NCBI RefSeq assembly: GCF_900142515.1
Contig: NZ_FRBC01000001.1
Span: 132,115-196,114 of the forward strand
Source of the DNA: Pseudoselenomonas ruminantium
GTDB lineage: Bacteria; Bacillota; Negativicutes; Selenomonadales; Selenomonadaceae
Length of the DNA stretch: 64,000 bases
Reading direction: 5' to 3'
The notes beneath the pieces are model-generated. The model saw only the letters and a program-made list of their open reading frames with translations, was not told where the DNA came from and made no database searches. Positions 18,101-27,571 of this stretch are shown here, in pieces (positions within the stretch are counted from its first letter, which is position 1; every line of letters starts with the position of its first letter). The translations under genes were made by a program, and so were the position numbers.

Positions 18101-18229
18101 AATTATTTTTTTGACAGGCAGGGATTTTCTCACAGCATAGCGAAAATCTAATTTATGAAAATTGTACAGGTATTACATGATATTATGAGTAGGCAAGTGT
18201 AAGGAATGTAGAGAAGCAGGTGAGCATTT

Positions 18230-19093
18230 GTGGAGAAAGTCAAAGTAATGATCGTCGATGATTCGAAGGTCAGCCGTGCGATGATTGAAGGAAATCTATC
18301 CAAGACGAACTTCGAGGTATGTGCACAAGCCAAAAATGCTGCTGAAGCAGTGGAGCTCTATGAACAGTACAAGCCGGCTGTGGTCACCATGGATATGAAT
18401 CTTCCGGATGCTGATGGTCTTGAATGCACCCGCCGGATTCGCGCAGTGGATCCTGACGCCAAGATTGTCATGATCAGCGCGATGAAGGATGCCAGTTTGG
18501 TAGCCAGAGGCCGGGAGGCTGGTATCAGTGCCTTTTTGCAGAAGCCCGTCAGCATCAATGAGCTCATTGATACCCTGATGATTCTTTGCCAGAGCAAGGT
18601 GGGCAAGGTAGCAGTCCTGCGTGAGTCCTATGCCAAACCTTTCGTGAAAGCTTTGCAGCAGGGGATTTTCAGCATGACCGGTGTCCATAGTGAAGTGGAA
18701 TTGGAAGAAGAGGGGCGCAGTTTCCTGGATATCAGCGGTATTGCCGTCATCGTAGGCCTTACGGGCATACCAAATGGGCGCGCTATTGTCTATATGGATG
18801 ATAAGACCATGAAGGATTTTGCTACCGTGATGCTCGATGCCGAGGAAGAGGATGAGATTACGGAGGATGAAGCCAGTGAATCGGTAGAAGAAGCGGTAAA
18901 CATCATCGTGGGACGAGGGGTGTCCAATATCAATGATGTGTTCAAGGACAAGGAAATGCGCATCACGCCGCCCGGCACTATCGTGGGCAGTAAGATTCGC
19001 ATTGCCAGTCCGAAGCTTACGACCTTCCGTATAAGCGCCAGAACAAGACTGGGCGATATCAATATGAGTGTGGGATTTGCGGAAGGAGAATGA
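18230..19093 (+). CDS. Response regulator fused to a CheX/CheC-type phosphatase domain
   Basis: Residues 1-120 are a receiver (MIVDDSKVSR, Asp55 in TMDMNLP, MISA, FLQKPV). Residues about 130-287 form a CheX-like domain that carries the ExxxN-type phosphatase motif region EEAVNIIVGRGVSNINDVF. CheX and CheC dephosphorylate CheY-P, so this may be a self-contained or partner-directed phosphatase regulator. An acidic loop, DAEEEDEITEDEAS, precedes the motif. The GTG start at 18230 follows an AGGTGAG box. It is closely followed by a second, stand-alone CheX protein and then an MCP, but no cheA or cheW is in the window. Confidence 0.85.
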   Translation: MEKVKVMIVDDSKVSRAMIEGNLSKTNFEVCAQAKNAAEAVELYEQYKPAVVTMDMNLPDADGLECTRRIRAVDPDAKIVMISAMKDASLVARGREAGISAFLQKPVSINELIDTLMILCQSKVGKVAVLRESYAKPFVKALQQGIFSMTGVHSEVELEEEGRSFLDISGIAVIVGLTGIPNGRAIVYMDDKTMKDFATVMLDAEEEDEITEDEASESVEEAVNIIVGRGVSNINDVFKDKEMRITPPGTIVGSKIRIASPKLTTFRISARTRLGDINMSVGFAEGE

Positions 19094-19097
19094 TAAG

Positions 19098-19562
19098 ATG
19101 GATGCCAAATTAGTTAATCCGTTCGTCGATGCATTCACGACCGTAATGCCGCAGATGGGCTTTCCGGAGCCCAAGCGGCTGAAGATGGGAGTAAAGACCA
19201 AGAATGCGGTGAGCCTGGGAGTATCGGTTATCGTAGGTTTCACCAAACAGATTCGGGGCAATGTGGTCTATAATATGTCGGAAGACACGGCTAAATTCAT
19301 TGCATCGACCATGATGATGGGCATGCCGGTGGCGGAATTTGATGCCATGGCGCAGAGTGCCATTTCGGAAATGAGTAACATGCTGACCGCCAATGCGGCT
19401 ACCAATCTTACAGGCATGGGGCTGGAGGTAGATATTTCCACGCCGTCCCTCTCTATTGGAGAGAACTTTCAGGTGAAGATCAGCGATGAGAATTATCTGA
19501 CCGTGGAAATGGATCTGGCTGGCCATGTAGTCGAACTAGATATTGCAGTTGAACAGCAGTGA
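19098..19562 (+). CDS. cheX: Stand-alone CheX-type chemotaxis phosphatase
   Basis: This 154-residue protein matches the CheX/CheC fold throughout. The motif region SAISEMSNMLTANAATNL holds the Glu and Asn expected for CheY-P hydrolysis. The start ATG 19098 has an AAGGAG box 9 nt upstream and lies 4 nt after the preceding stop, so the two CheX-domain genes are co-transcribed. It probably acts on the receiver of the preceding fusion protein or on a CheY elsewhere (inference). Confidence 0.85.
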   Translation: MDAKLVNPFVDAFTTVMPQMGFPEPKRLKMGVKTKNAVSLGVSVIVGFTKQIRGNVVYNMSEDTAKFIASTMMMGMPVAEFDAMAQSAISEMSNMLTANAATNLTGMGLEVDISTPSLSIGENFQVKISDENYLTVEMDLAGHVVELDIAVEQQ

Positions 19563-19666
19563 GATTATACCGCTGAAATGAAATTAGCATTGTATGCATG
19601 ATGAAGTGTGTGCAATGCTATTTTCGTAAGGAATTTTTTATGGGATTTATAAACAAGGAGGAGAAA

Positions 19667-21673
19667 ATGAAATTTAACAGTTTGCGGTTTAAATTTCTGG
19701 CAGGGTTTATCCCCCTGTTTGTGGGCAGCTTCTTGGTGTTCTTTGCTATCAGCTACTATATGTCTAGTTCGGCATTGACGCGCAATACGGATTTATTGGC
19801 TCAGGAAATCGGCAAGAGTACAGCAGAACAGCTGGAAAAGCTCTATCAGCAGCGGGAACTGACAGTGGAGTCTTTAGCCAGTAACCCACTTATCCGGCAT
19901 GGTACCCGGGAAGAACGGGTGCAGGTATTGGCAGAGGCGTTGGCCAAGCGCAAGAACTTCACCATGCTGGCTTATTCGGATGTAGAAGGCCATGCTATCA
20001 GCGACAAGGATAAGGATATGGACCGCACCAGCCGGGACTACATCAAGAAGGTGCGGGAAACCAAACAGCCGGTTATGACGGGGCCATCCGTATCGGGGAC
20101 CAGCGGCAAGCTCATCACCATCCTGGCCTATCCGGTGTTGGAAAATGGTGAGCTTACGGGCATTGTCTATGGTACGGTTGAGCTGGATGACCTGACCGAA
20201 TTGGTGGGAAAAATCAAATACATGGAACATGGCCGCGTCTATCTGGCTGACCAGGATGGCCTTTGCATTGCCTATGCCCAGTTGCCGGAAGAAGTAGGCA
20301 AGATGGACCTGACCAAGGAGGTTTCCAGCAAGAAGATTGACATCGCGCTTGTAAATGGTTTTACCAGCGCGGTACAGCAGGACAAGCAGATCTCTACAGA
20401 ATATACGACATCACAGGGCGTAGCTTCCCAGGCGGTATTCACCCCTGTGCATCTGGGGTATCGCACCTGGATTGCCGTATCGGTAGCCCCCATTACCGAA
20501 GTGCGCGCCGAGGCCTATTCGCTGGTGCGGATCATGGGGCTGGTAGCTGTCATCATGGTGTTGATCATCAGTGCCATCATCTGGTATATGGGCAACAAGA
20601 TGTGCAGTCCGGTAGAGGCTCTGCGGGATGAATGCAAGGTCATCAATACGGGGGACCTGCGTGCCCGTCCTTTGGCTGTAGACAGCAATGATGAGCTGGG
20701 AGAGCTGGCCCGGGGCTTCAAGGAAATGCGCAGCACCATCCGGGAACTGATTGGCCATATCCAGAAGAATGCGGAGCGGGTATCGGCTTCGGCAGAAGAA
20801 CTTTCGGCTGCTTCCCACCAGTCGGCCAACGCTGCCAGCCAGTCGGCCCAGCAGATCTCAGATATTGCGGCAGGTATCAACAATCAGTCGGAATCGGCAG
20901 CCCATGCCGATGAAACCGCTGTGGATATGGCGAAACGTACCACGAAGGTAGCAGATAACGCCAAAGAGATTGCGGAAGTCACGGAAAAGACTGTGTCTAG
21001 TGTCAGTACAGGGCGCGATTCCATCCATAATGTAGTGGAATCCATGAATACGATCAGCGACAGTACGGATACGGTGAAGTCTTCCATCAAGGAGCTGGCC
21101 AAGAGTTCCGATGAAATCGGCAGAATTGTAGAGATGATTTCCGGTATTGCCGAGCAGACGAACCTGCTGGCCTTGAACGCAGCAATCGAGGCCGCACGTG
21201 CTGGTGAATATGGCCGGGGGTTTGCGGTGGTTGCCGATGAAGTCCGGAAGCTGGCCGAAGAGTCCGCCAGTTCCACGCAGCAGATTGCCAATCTGGTGGC
21301 CAAGATTCAGACGGATATGAAACAGGCGGTAGCAGCCAGTGAAGAAAGTGCCGAAAGCGTGGCCAGCAGCATTGATTCGGTCAAGGAGGCAGATAGTATC
21401 TTCAAGTCCATCAAGATGGATATTGATGCGCTGGCGGAAGGTATCCGGGAAGTATCCCGGAGCATCCAGTCCGTATCGGACGGCACGGATTCCATGCAGC
21501 AGGCCGTCAAGGATATTGCCGAAATCAGCCATGCCAACGCGCATCGGGCAGAGTCCGTTTCCTCCACTACCGAGGAACAGTCGGCATCGGCCGAAGAGAT
21601 TGCCGCAGCCACCCGCGGCCTCGCGGAGCAGGCAGAACAATTGGCCCATGAGGTTGAGAAGTTCAGAATTTAA
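19667..21673 (+). CDS. Methyl-accepting chemotaxis protein with dCache sensor
   Basis: This 668-residue inner-membrane chemoreceptor has TM1 at about 11-33, a double-Cache ligand-binding domain at about 35-280 ([16 protein letters not shown] and a [12 protein letters not shown] block), TM2 at about 284-306, HAMP, and a long cytoplasmic coiled-coil signalling domain. The hairpin tip, [19 protein letters not shown] then [18 protein letters not shown], is intact. I use ATG 19667, since AGGAGG (19656-19661) lies 5 nt upstream. It follows the two CheX genes with a 104-nt gap and precedes a long inverted-repeat element. The ligand is unknown; dCache receptors often sense amino acids or organic acids. 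Confidence 0.93.
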   Translation: MKFNSLRFKFLAGFIPLFVGSFLVFFAISYYMSSSALTRNTDLLAQEIGKSTAEQLEKLYQQRELTVESLASNPLIRHGTREERVQVLAEALAKRKNFTMLAYSDVEGHAISDKDKDMDRTSRDYIKKVRETKQPVMTGPSVSGTSGKLITILAYPVLENGELTGIVYGTVELDDLTELVGKIKYMEHGRVYLADQDGLCIAYAQLPEEVGKMDLTKEVSSKKIDIALVNGFTSAVQQDKQISTEYTTSQGVASQAVFTPVHLGYRTWIAVSVAPITEVRAEAYSLVRIMGLVAVIMVLIISAIIWYMGNKMCSPVEALRDECKVINTGDLRARPLAVDSNDELGELARGFKEMRSTIRELIGHIQKNAERVSASAEELSAASHQSANAASQSAQQISDIAAGINNQSESAAHADETAVDMAKRTTKVADNAKEIAEVTEKTVSSVSTGRDSIHNVVESMNTISDSTDTVKSSIKELAKSSDEIGRIVEMISGIAEQTNLLALNAAIEAARAGEYGRGFAVVADEVRKLAEESASSTQQIANLVAKIQTDMKQAVAASEESAESVASSIDSVKEADSIFKSIKMDIDALAEGIREVSRSIQSVSDGTDSMQQAVKDIAEISHANAHRAESVSSTTEEQSASAEEIAAATRGLAEQAEQLAHEVEKFRI

Positions 21674-21716
21674 GCGCGTTGTTTACATCGTGGTTTGGTT
21701 GTTACGGTGTGCTGGT

Positions 21717-21915
21717 GGCGCGGCAACGATGCTTTGCCAGTCTTCGCTCAGACCGTGAACTAAAACAAATTTTGACCTTTTATTTAGCGTGAACAGCCAT
21801 AAACTCACTGCGTTCAGACAAATGGCCGTTCACGCTAATTTTATGGTGGGTCAAAATTTGTTTCTTAACGTTCACGGTCAGACGCTTCGCTTTGGCAAAT
21901 CATCGTCGCCGCGCC
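21717..21915. repeat. Long nested inverted-repeat element, copy 1
   Basis: The 199-bp element folds back on itself. The outer arm 21717-21739 pairs with 21893-21915, and the middle stem AACAAATTTTGACC pairs around 21764-21778/21849-21862. An inner stem with GCGTGAAC is at 21787-21794, and the apex carries AAACTCACTGCGTTCAGAC at 21801-21819. It follows the MCP gene by 43 bp. It shares apex and design with the elements at 26212-26431 and 26497-26692, whose arm sequences differ. The rest of the 437-bp gap to 22110 holds a promoter and no gene that I can see. Confidence 0.8.
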
Positions 21916-22050
21916 GCCCTCGGGACGGCATTGACCTTTGATTCTTATGGATTAGCTTGGGTATTGAATGTTAAGTATCTTGCCGGCAGCAGGTCCTGAC
22001 AATCAAAAATAAGATGTTAACCATAACCAACGAAAAATATAAAAAAACTG

Positions 22051-22079
22051 TTGGCAAGGCCGTTAGATTAGTTTATAAT
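22051..22079 (+). promoter_or_regulatory. Promoter of the DUF1934-argS-rpoE-pyrG operon
   Basis: TTGGCA (22051-22056) and TATAAT (22074-22079) are spaced 17 nt apart, just upstream of the DUF1934 gene. No T-box is visible in the short leader. Confidence 0.7.
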
Positions 22080-22110
22080 GTTTTACAGTATGTTTTAAAG
22101 AGGTGGCTAT

Positions 22111-22542
22111 ATGACGGAGACAATGACTGTCTCGGTAGCTGTGGAAGGCGTGCAGGTAGATACGGCCGGAGAACGGACGGTGCTGAAATCTGCGGCACGC
22201 GGCAAATACACGGCCCGGGCGGGCAAACATTATGTGCGTTATGAGGATGCCTCTCTCCACGATAAGGCGGTGCCCACGGTCTTGAAATTCCATGACCGGG
22301 GATTGACGCTGATACGCCGTGGAGCTGTGGATATGCAGCTGGATTTTCGGCTGGGGGAAAAGACCCGTAGTGTGTATCGAACGCCCTACGGTAATTTTGA
22401 TTTGCTGGTGGAATGCAAGAAGCTGGATATCTGCTTTGCTGAGGGGCAGGGCACAGTGCAGGCTGAGTACGACATGCATCTGAATGATGTACTGCAAAGC
22501 CACAATACCTTGAATGTAGTGATTAACGCTATAAGCGAATAA
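22111..22542 (+). CDS. DUF1934 (YwiB-like) beta-barrel protein
   Basis: This 143-residue cytosolic protein belongs to the DUF1934 family, a small calycin-like beta-barrel of unknown function. The family is found directly upstream of argS in Bacillus (ywiB) and relatives, and the same order occurs here, with the argS start 18 nt downstream. The conserved central blocks YTARAGKHYVRYED, VLKFHDRGLTLIRRG and YRTPYGNFDLLVECKKLDI support the call. A GAGGTGG box precedes ATG 22111. Confidence 0.82.
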   Translation: MTETMTVSVAVEGVQVDTAGERTVLKSAARGKYTARAGKHYVRYEDASLHDKAVPTVLKFHDRGLTLIRRGAVDMQLDFRLGEKTRSVYRTPYGNFDLLVECKKLDICFAEGQGTVQAEYDMHLNDVLQSHNTLNVVINAISE

Positions 22543-22559
22543 ATTAGGAGGATTTTGGA

Positions 22560-24215
22560 TTGGATATTAAAGATACACTGACAGAAGCCATTGTCGCGGC
22601 TGCAAAAAGTGCTATTGCTGATGGTGTGTTCCCGGAAGGGGAACTTCCGGCAGTCGTTTTGGAAGTACCCCCGCAGAAGGAATTCGGCGATTTTGCCACG
22701 AACTTTGCCATGCAGTCGGCACGGGTGTTCCGCAAGGCTCCCCGCCAGATTGCCGAGGAACTGGTAAAACGCATCGAGGGTGACTGGCTCGACCATGCCC
22801 AGATTGCCGGCCCGGGCTTTTTGAATTTCTATCTGAAGGGCAATGTGCTCTATGATTCCTTCCAGAAAATCCTCGAAGCAGGCGAAAACTACGGCCAGTT
22901 GCCGCAGAAAGACGCACCGAAGATTCAGGTGGAATACGTCAGTGCCAACCCCACGGGCCTGCTCCATGTCGGTCATGGTCGTGGTGCGGCAGCCGGCTCT
23001 GCCCTCGTGAACCTGCTGCGGGCGGCTGGTTATCCGGTGGAAAGCGAGTACTACATCAATGATGCCGGCAATCAGATGAACAATCTGGCCCGTTCCGTCA
23101 ATGCCCGCTATCTCGAACTTCTGGGACAGGACGTCGAGTTCCCGGAAGACGGCTATCATGGCCAGGACATCATTGACACGGCTCAGCGCATCATCGACAA
23201 GGAAGGCGACAAATACCTCTCCATGAGTGATGAAGAGCGCATGGATATCTTCAAGGATCTGGCCTATGTGGAAAAACTGGCTACCCTCAAAGAAGATCTG
23301 GCCTCTTTCAATGTGACCTTTGATAAATGGTTCAGCGAGCGCACCCTGCATCCGGAAGCTGTCAATGCTGCTGTGAAGATCCTGCAGGACAACGGCAATA
23401 TCTATGAAAAGGATGGCGCCCTCTGGCTCAAGTCCACGGCTTACGGCGATGACAAGGATCGCGTGGTTATCCGTGACAATGGTGTGCCCACTTATCTGGC
23501 TGCGGATATCGCTTACCATCATAATAAATATGAGCGTGGCTTTGACCGTCTCATCAATATCTGGGGCGCTGACCATCATGGCTATGTATGCCGCGTGAAG
23601 GCTGCCATGGATGCACTGGGCCATGATTCCGAAAAACTCACGGTGTTGCTGCTGCAGATGGTGGCTCTCTACCGTGGCGGCGAGCTCGTGAAGATGAGCA
23701 AGCGTACCGGCCAGAGTGTAACCCTCAACGAACTCATGGAAGAAGTCGGCACCGATGCTGCCCGCTATTTCTTCCTGATGCGTTCCTTGGACAGCCAGCT
23801 CGACTTCGATCTGGATCTGGCCAAGAAAAAATCCAATGATAACCCGGTGTACTACATCCAGTATGCCCATGCCCGCATTTGCAGCATCTTCCGCCAGTGC
23901 AAGGAAACGGGGCTGTCCTTGAGCGACAAGCCGGAACTTTCTCTGCTCACGGATGAGTCGGAAATCGACCTCATCAAGAAGATTGAGGAATATCCGGAAG
24001 AAATCGAGCGTGCTGCCCGTGACTATGCACCGCAGCGCATTGCCCGCTACAGCTATGATTTGGCCAGTGCCTTCCATAGCTTCTATAATAAATGCCGCAT
24101 TGTCGGCGTAGAGCCGAAACTGGCAGAAGCTCGTTTGGCTCTGGTGACGGTAACGGCCCATGTGATCCGTCATTCTTTGGGAATTCTGGGTGTATCCGCA
24201 CCGGAACAGATGTAA
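22560..24215 (+). CDS. argS: Arginyl-tRNA synthetase
   Basis: This class I synthetase of 551 residues charges tRNA-Arg. The N-terminal tRNA-recognition domain is followed by the SANPTGLLHVGHGRGAA block, whose HVGH (136-139) is the HIGH motif, and by KMSKRTG (378-381) as the KMSKS loop. The C-terminal DALR domain ends with VTAHVIRHSLGILGVSAPEQM. The start is TTG 22560, with AGGAGG 8 nt upstream (22546-22551). It lies in an operon with DUF1934 and rpoE. Confidence 0.97.
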   Translation: MDIKDTLTEAIVAAAKSAIADGVFPEGELPAVVLEVPPQKEFGDFATNFAMQSARVFRKAPRQIAEELVKRIEGDWLDHAQIAGPGFLNFYLKGNVLYDSFQKILEAGENYGQLPQKDAPKIQVEYVSANPTGLLHVGHGRGAAAGSALVNLLRAAGYPVESEYYINDAGNQMNNLARSVNARYLELLGQDVEFPEDGYHGQDIIDTAQRIIDKEGDKYLSMSDEERMDIFKDLAYVEKLATLKEDLASFNVTFDKWFSERTLHPEAVNAAVKILQDNGNIYEKDGALWLKSTAYGDDKDRVVIRDNGVPTYLAADIAYHHNKYERGFDRLINIWGADHHGYVCRVKAAMDALGHDSEKLTVLLLQMVALYRGGELVKMSKRTGQSVTLNELMEEVGTDAARYFFLMRSLDSQLDFDLDLAKKKSNDNPVYYIQYAHARICSIFRQCKETGLSLSDKPELSLLTDESEIDLIKKIEEYPEEIERAARDYAPQRIARYSYDLASAFHSFYNKCRIVGVEPKLAEARLALVTVTAHVIRHSLGILGVSAPEQM

Positions 24216-24250
24216 GGTAAATTTAAGAGTTGGAAGGAGACCCTTTGATT

Positions 24251-24580
24251 ATGGATTTTATCAATAGCTCGGAAGTAGATATCGCTTATCACGTGCTGAC
24301 GGAAAAAGGTCAGACCATGTACTACAAGGATTTGATCCTCGAGGTAATCGAAAAGAAGCATAAGCCGGTACAGTCCCTGTCCGCAGCTATCTCGGAAGTA
24401 TATACCCTCATCAATATGGACAGCCGTTTCCAGCATGAAGGCGACCAGCAGTGGGGCCTCACGGAATGGAACCCGCCTGAAGTGAAGCGTCATGCTGCCC
24501 GCGGTACGGCATCCCGCTCCAAGGCTGCCAACAAGGCCATCAACAGCCGTCAGAAGAAGCTGGAAAGCATTCAGGAATAA
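24251..24580 (+). CDS. rpoE: RNA polymerase delta subunit-like protein with a basic tail
   Basis: The 109-residue protein has the HARE-HTH winged-helix domain of the delta subunit (residues 1-75). YTLINMDSRFQHEGDQQWGL followed by TEWNP closely matches the Bacillus delta sequence, and the position between argS and pyrG supports the call. The long acidic tail typical of Bacillus delta is absent. The last 35 residues are instead strongly basic (KRHAARGTASRSKAANKA...). The acidic tail displaces nucleic acid from polymerase in Bacillus, so the function here may differ. I prefer ATG 24251; an in-frame TTG at 24245 is closer to the AAGGAG box (24234-24239) and cannot be excluded. Confidence 0.85.
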   Translation: MDFINSSEVDIAYHVLTEKGQTMYYKDLILEVIEKKHKPVQSLSAAISEVYTLINMDSRFQHEGDQQWGLTEWNPPEVKRHAARGTASRSKAANKAINSRQKKLESIQE

Positions 24581-24588
24581 GGAGGTAA

Positions 24589-26196
<1,608 letters not shown>

Positions 26197-26211
26197 ATTT
26201 AGTTAGTTAGT

Positions 26212-26431
26212 ACCAGCCTGGCGGCTTAGGGAGCTTTGACTCGCTCCGCTGAGCCGTCAGGCTAAAACTATTTTTTGCCCTTTATATCAGCGTGAAAAGT
26301 CAAAACTCGCTGCGCTCAGACAGCAGACTTTTCCCGCTGATTTTTTGTGGTGGGCAAAAAATAGTTTCTTAACGCCTGCCGGCATACGCTCCGCTCTGCC
26401 AAAGCTCCCTAAGCCGCTAGAAGGAACTGGT
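26212..26431. repeat. Long nested inverted-repeat element, copy 2
   Basis: The 220-bp element after pyrG has outer arms with CGGCTTAGGGAGCTTT (26222-26237) mirrored at 26399-26415. The middle stem AAACTATTTTTTGCCC (26265-26280) pairs with 26352-26367, and an inner stem lies around ATCAGCG/CGCTGAT. The apex AAACTCGCTGCGCTCAGAC is at 26303-26321. The layout matches copy 1 closely, including GTTTCTTAACG on the right arm, though arm sequences differ. It may double as the pyrG terminator. Between copies 2 and 3 is a small hairpin, GTGACTAT/ATAGTCAC at 26443-26465. Confidence 0.8.
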
Positions 26432-26496
26432 CTGCACATATTGTGACTATCGCTGCAATAGTCACGAATTAAAACCTGTCAGCAAGCAGGCAGTAA

Positions 26497-26692
26497 GGCT
26501 GGGGCGAGGGGATTATTCTAAGCGGAGCGTTAGGTGATGGGCGTTAAGAACTTATTTTTTTCTCCAGGGAAGTGCGCAAAGGTTTTGTTTGAGCGTAGCG
26601 AGTTTAACCTTTGCCCACTTCCTTGATTGAGAGAAAAAAATAAGTTTAGCCCATCACCGTAGCGCAGTCTGAATAATCCCCTCGCCCTAGCC
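26497..26692. repeat. Long nested inverted-repeat element, copy 3 (reverse orientation)
   Basis: The 196-bp element has outer arms GGCGAGGGGATTATTC (around 26502-26517) mirrored at 26672-26687. The middle stem AACTTATTTTTTTCTC has its complement at 26630-26644, and an inner stem carries GGAAGTG. The apex GTTTGAGCGTAGCGAGTTT (26587-26605) is the reverse complement of the apex of copies 1 and 2, so this copy is inverted. The 636-bp gap 26197-26832 contains only these two elements, a small hairpin and the leader of the next gene. Confidence 0.8.
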
Positions 26693-26832
26693 GTCTTGGG
26701 GGAAAAAAACTTTCAATCAAGCAGGATAAGCAAGCAAACTCGTAGAAATAGACAGTATAAAAGATGAGAGAGTCAAATGTAAGGAAATTTTGGCTTGGGA
26801 CTGGGATTTTTACGGAGAGAGGAGGATTTTCA

Positions 26833-27468
26833 ATGCTTATCGATACGGCCTGTTCTTTGGCGTTCTACTGCCAGCGCTGCGGCCGAATCCAACTGCGGGA
26901 TGTACCACTCTTTAGCGGGCAGATGCAATTCGTTATGGAGTGTGAGAACTGTGGGCACGAGATGGGCAAAATTACCTTGCGGCCGCGCAAAGGACTGGAA
27001 CTGAACACGGAATGCGGAATATGCAAAGGCGAGAACCGCCAAGTCTTTACCTGGCGGCAGCTGCGAAAACTCAGGTTTGCCAGACTTTACTGTCAGCACG
27101 ATAATTTTGAACTCGGCTACATTGGCCGGTGGCAGGATATTGCCGAATTCCTGGACTTCAACACCGCAGAATACGATGCTTTGCATCCCACTGACGGCGA
27201 TTGTTACATCGAACATCAGCAGACCTTGCTGGAAGCGCTCAATCGCATTCACGATCTGGCGGCCAGCGGCGAGCTGGAATGTACCTGTGGCAGTGCAGAC
27301 ATTACAGCGGCGGTGGAACGGGATTCGGTACGGCTGGATTGCCGTTATTGTGGCAACTATTGCATACTTCCCGCCAGGACTGCGGCGGATCTGCAGGCTC
27401 TGAAGCCTGGCCAGGGGACAAAATTTGTCTGGAAAATGCGCCCGTGGCTTGACGTGAAAGAAAAATAG
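26833..27468 (+). CDS. Uncharacterised multi-zinc-ribbon protein
   Basis: I do not recognise a named family. The 211-residue protein carries three pairs of Cys motifs typical of treble-clef or zinc-ribbon folds: CQRC/CENC near the N-terminus, CGIC followed by YCQH in the middle, and CTCG/CRYCG near the C-terminus. Between them is a helical segment rich in Glu and Leu. This suggests structural zinc sites and possibly nucleic-acid or protein contact. I place the start at ATG 26833, because GGAGG (26821-26825) lies 7 nt upstream; an upstream in-frame ATG at 26764 has no box. It sits alone between the repeat elements and mfd and ends in a weak terminator. Confidence 0.7.
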   Translation: MLIDTACSLAFYCQRCGRIQLRDVPLFSGQMQFVMECENCGHEMGKITLRPRKGLELNTECGICKGENRQVFTWRQLRKLRFARLYCQHDNFELGYIGRWQDIAEFLDFNTAEYDALHPTDGDCYIEHQQTLLEALNRIHDLAASGELECTCGSADITAAVERDSVRLDCRYCGNYCILPARTAADLQALKPGQGTKFVWKMRPWLDVKEK

Positions 27469-27500
27469 GATTATCATAAACCATATTGACATACGAGCAA

Positions 27501-27533
27501 GGGACTATCGGTGTTGGCCGACAGTCCCATTTT
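27501..27533 (+). terminator. Weak terminator upstream of mfd
   Basis: GGGACTATCGG (27501-27511) pairs with CCGACAGTCCC (27518-27528), with one A-C mismatch and a short T-rich tail. It probably separates the zinc-ribbon gene from mfd. Confidence 0.5.
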
Positions 27534-27571
27534 CGCGTAATATATGCAAGGAAGAATATTGAGGTGTGAAG

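Noticed and set aside
22014-22244. 76-codon frame upstream of and overlapping the DUF1934 gene
   Set aside because: It crosses the promoter at 22051-22079 and is out of frame with the well-supported DUF1934 protein.
22386-24173. 595-codon open frame on the minus strand
   Set aside because: It is antisense to argS, which has HVGH and KMSK motifs in place.
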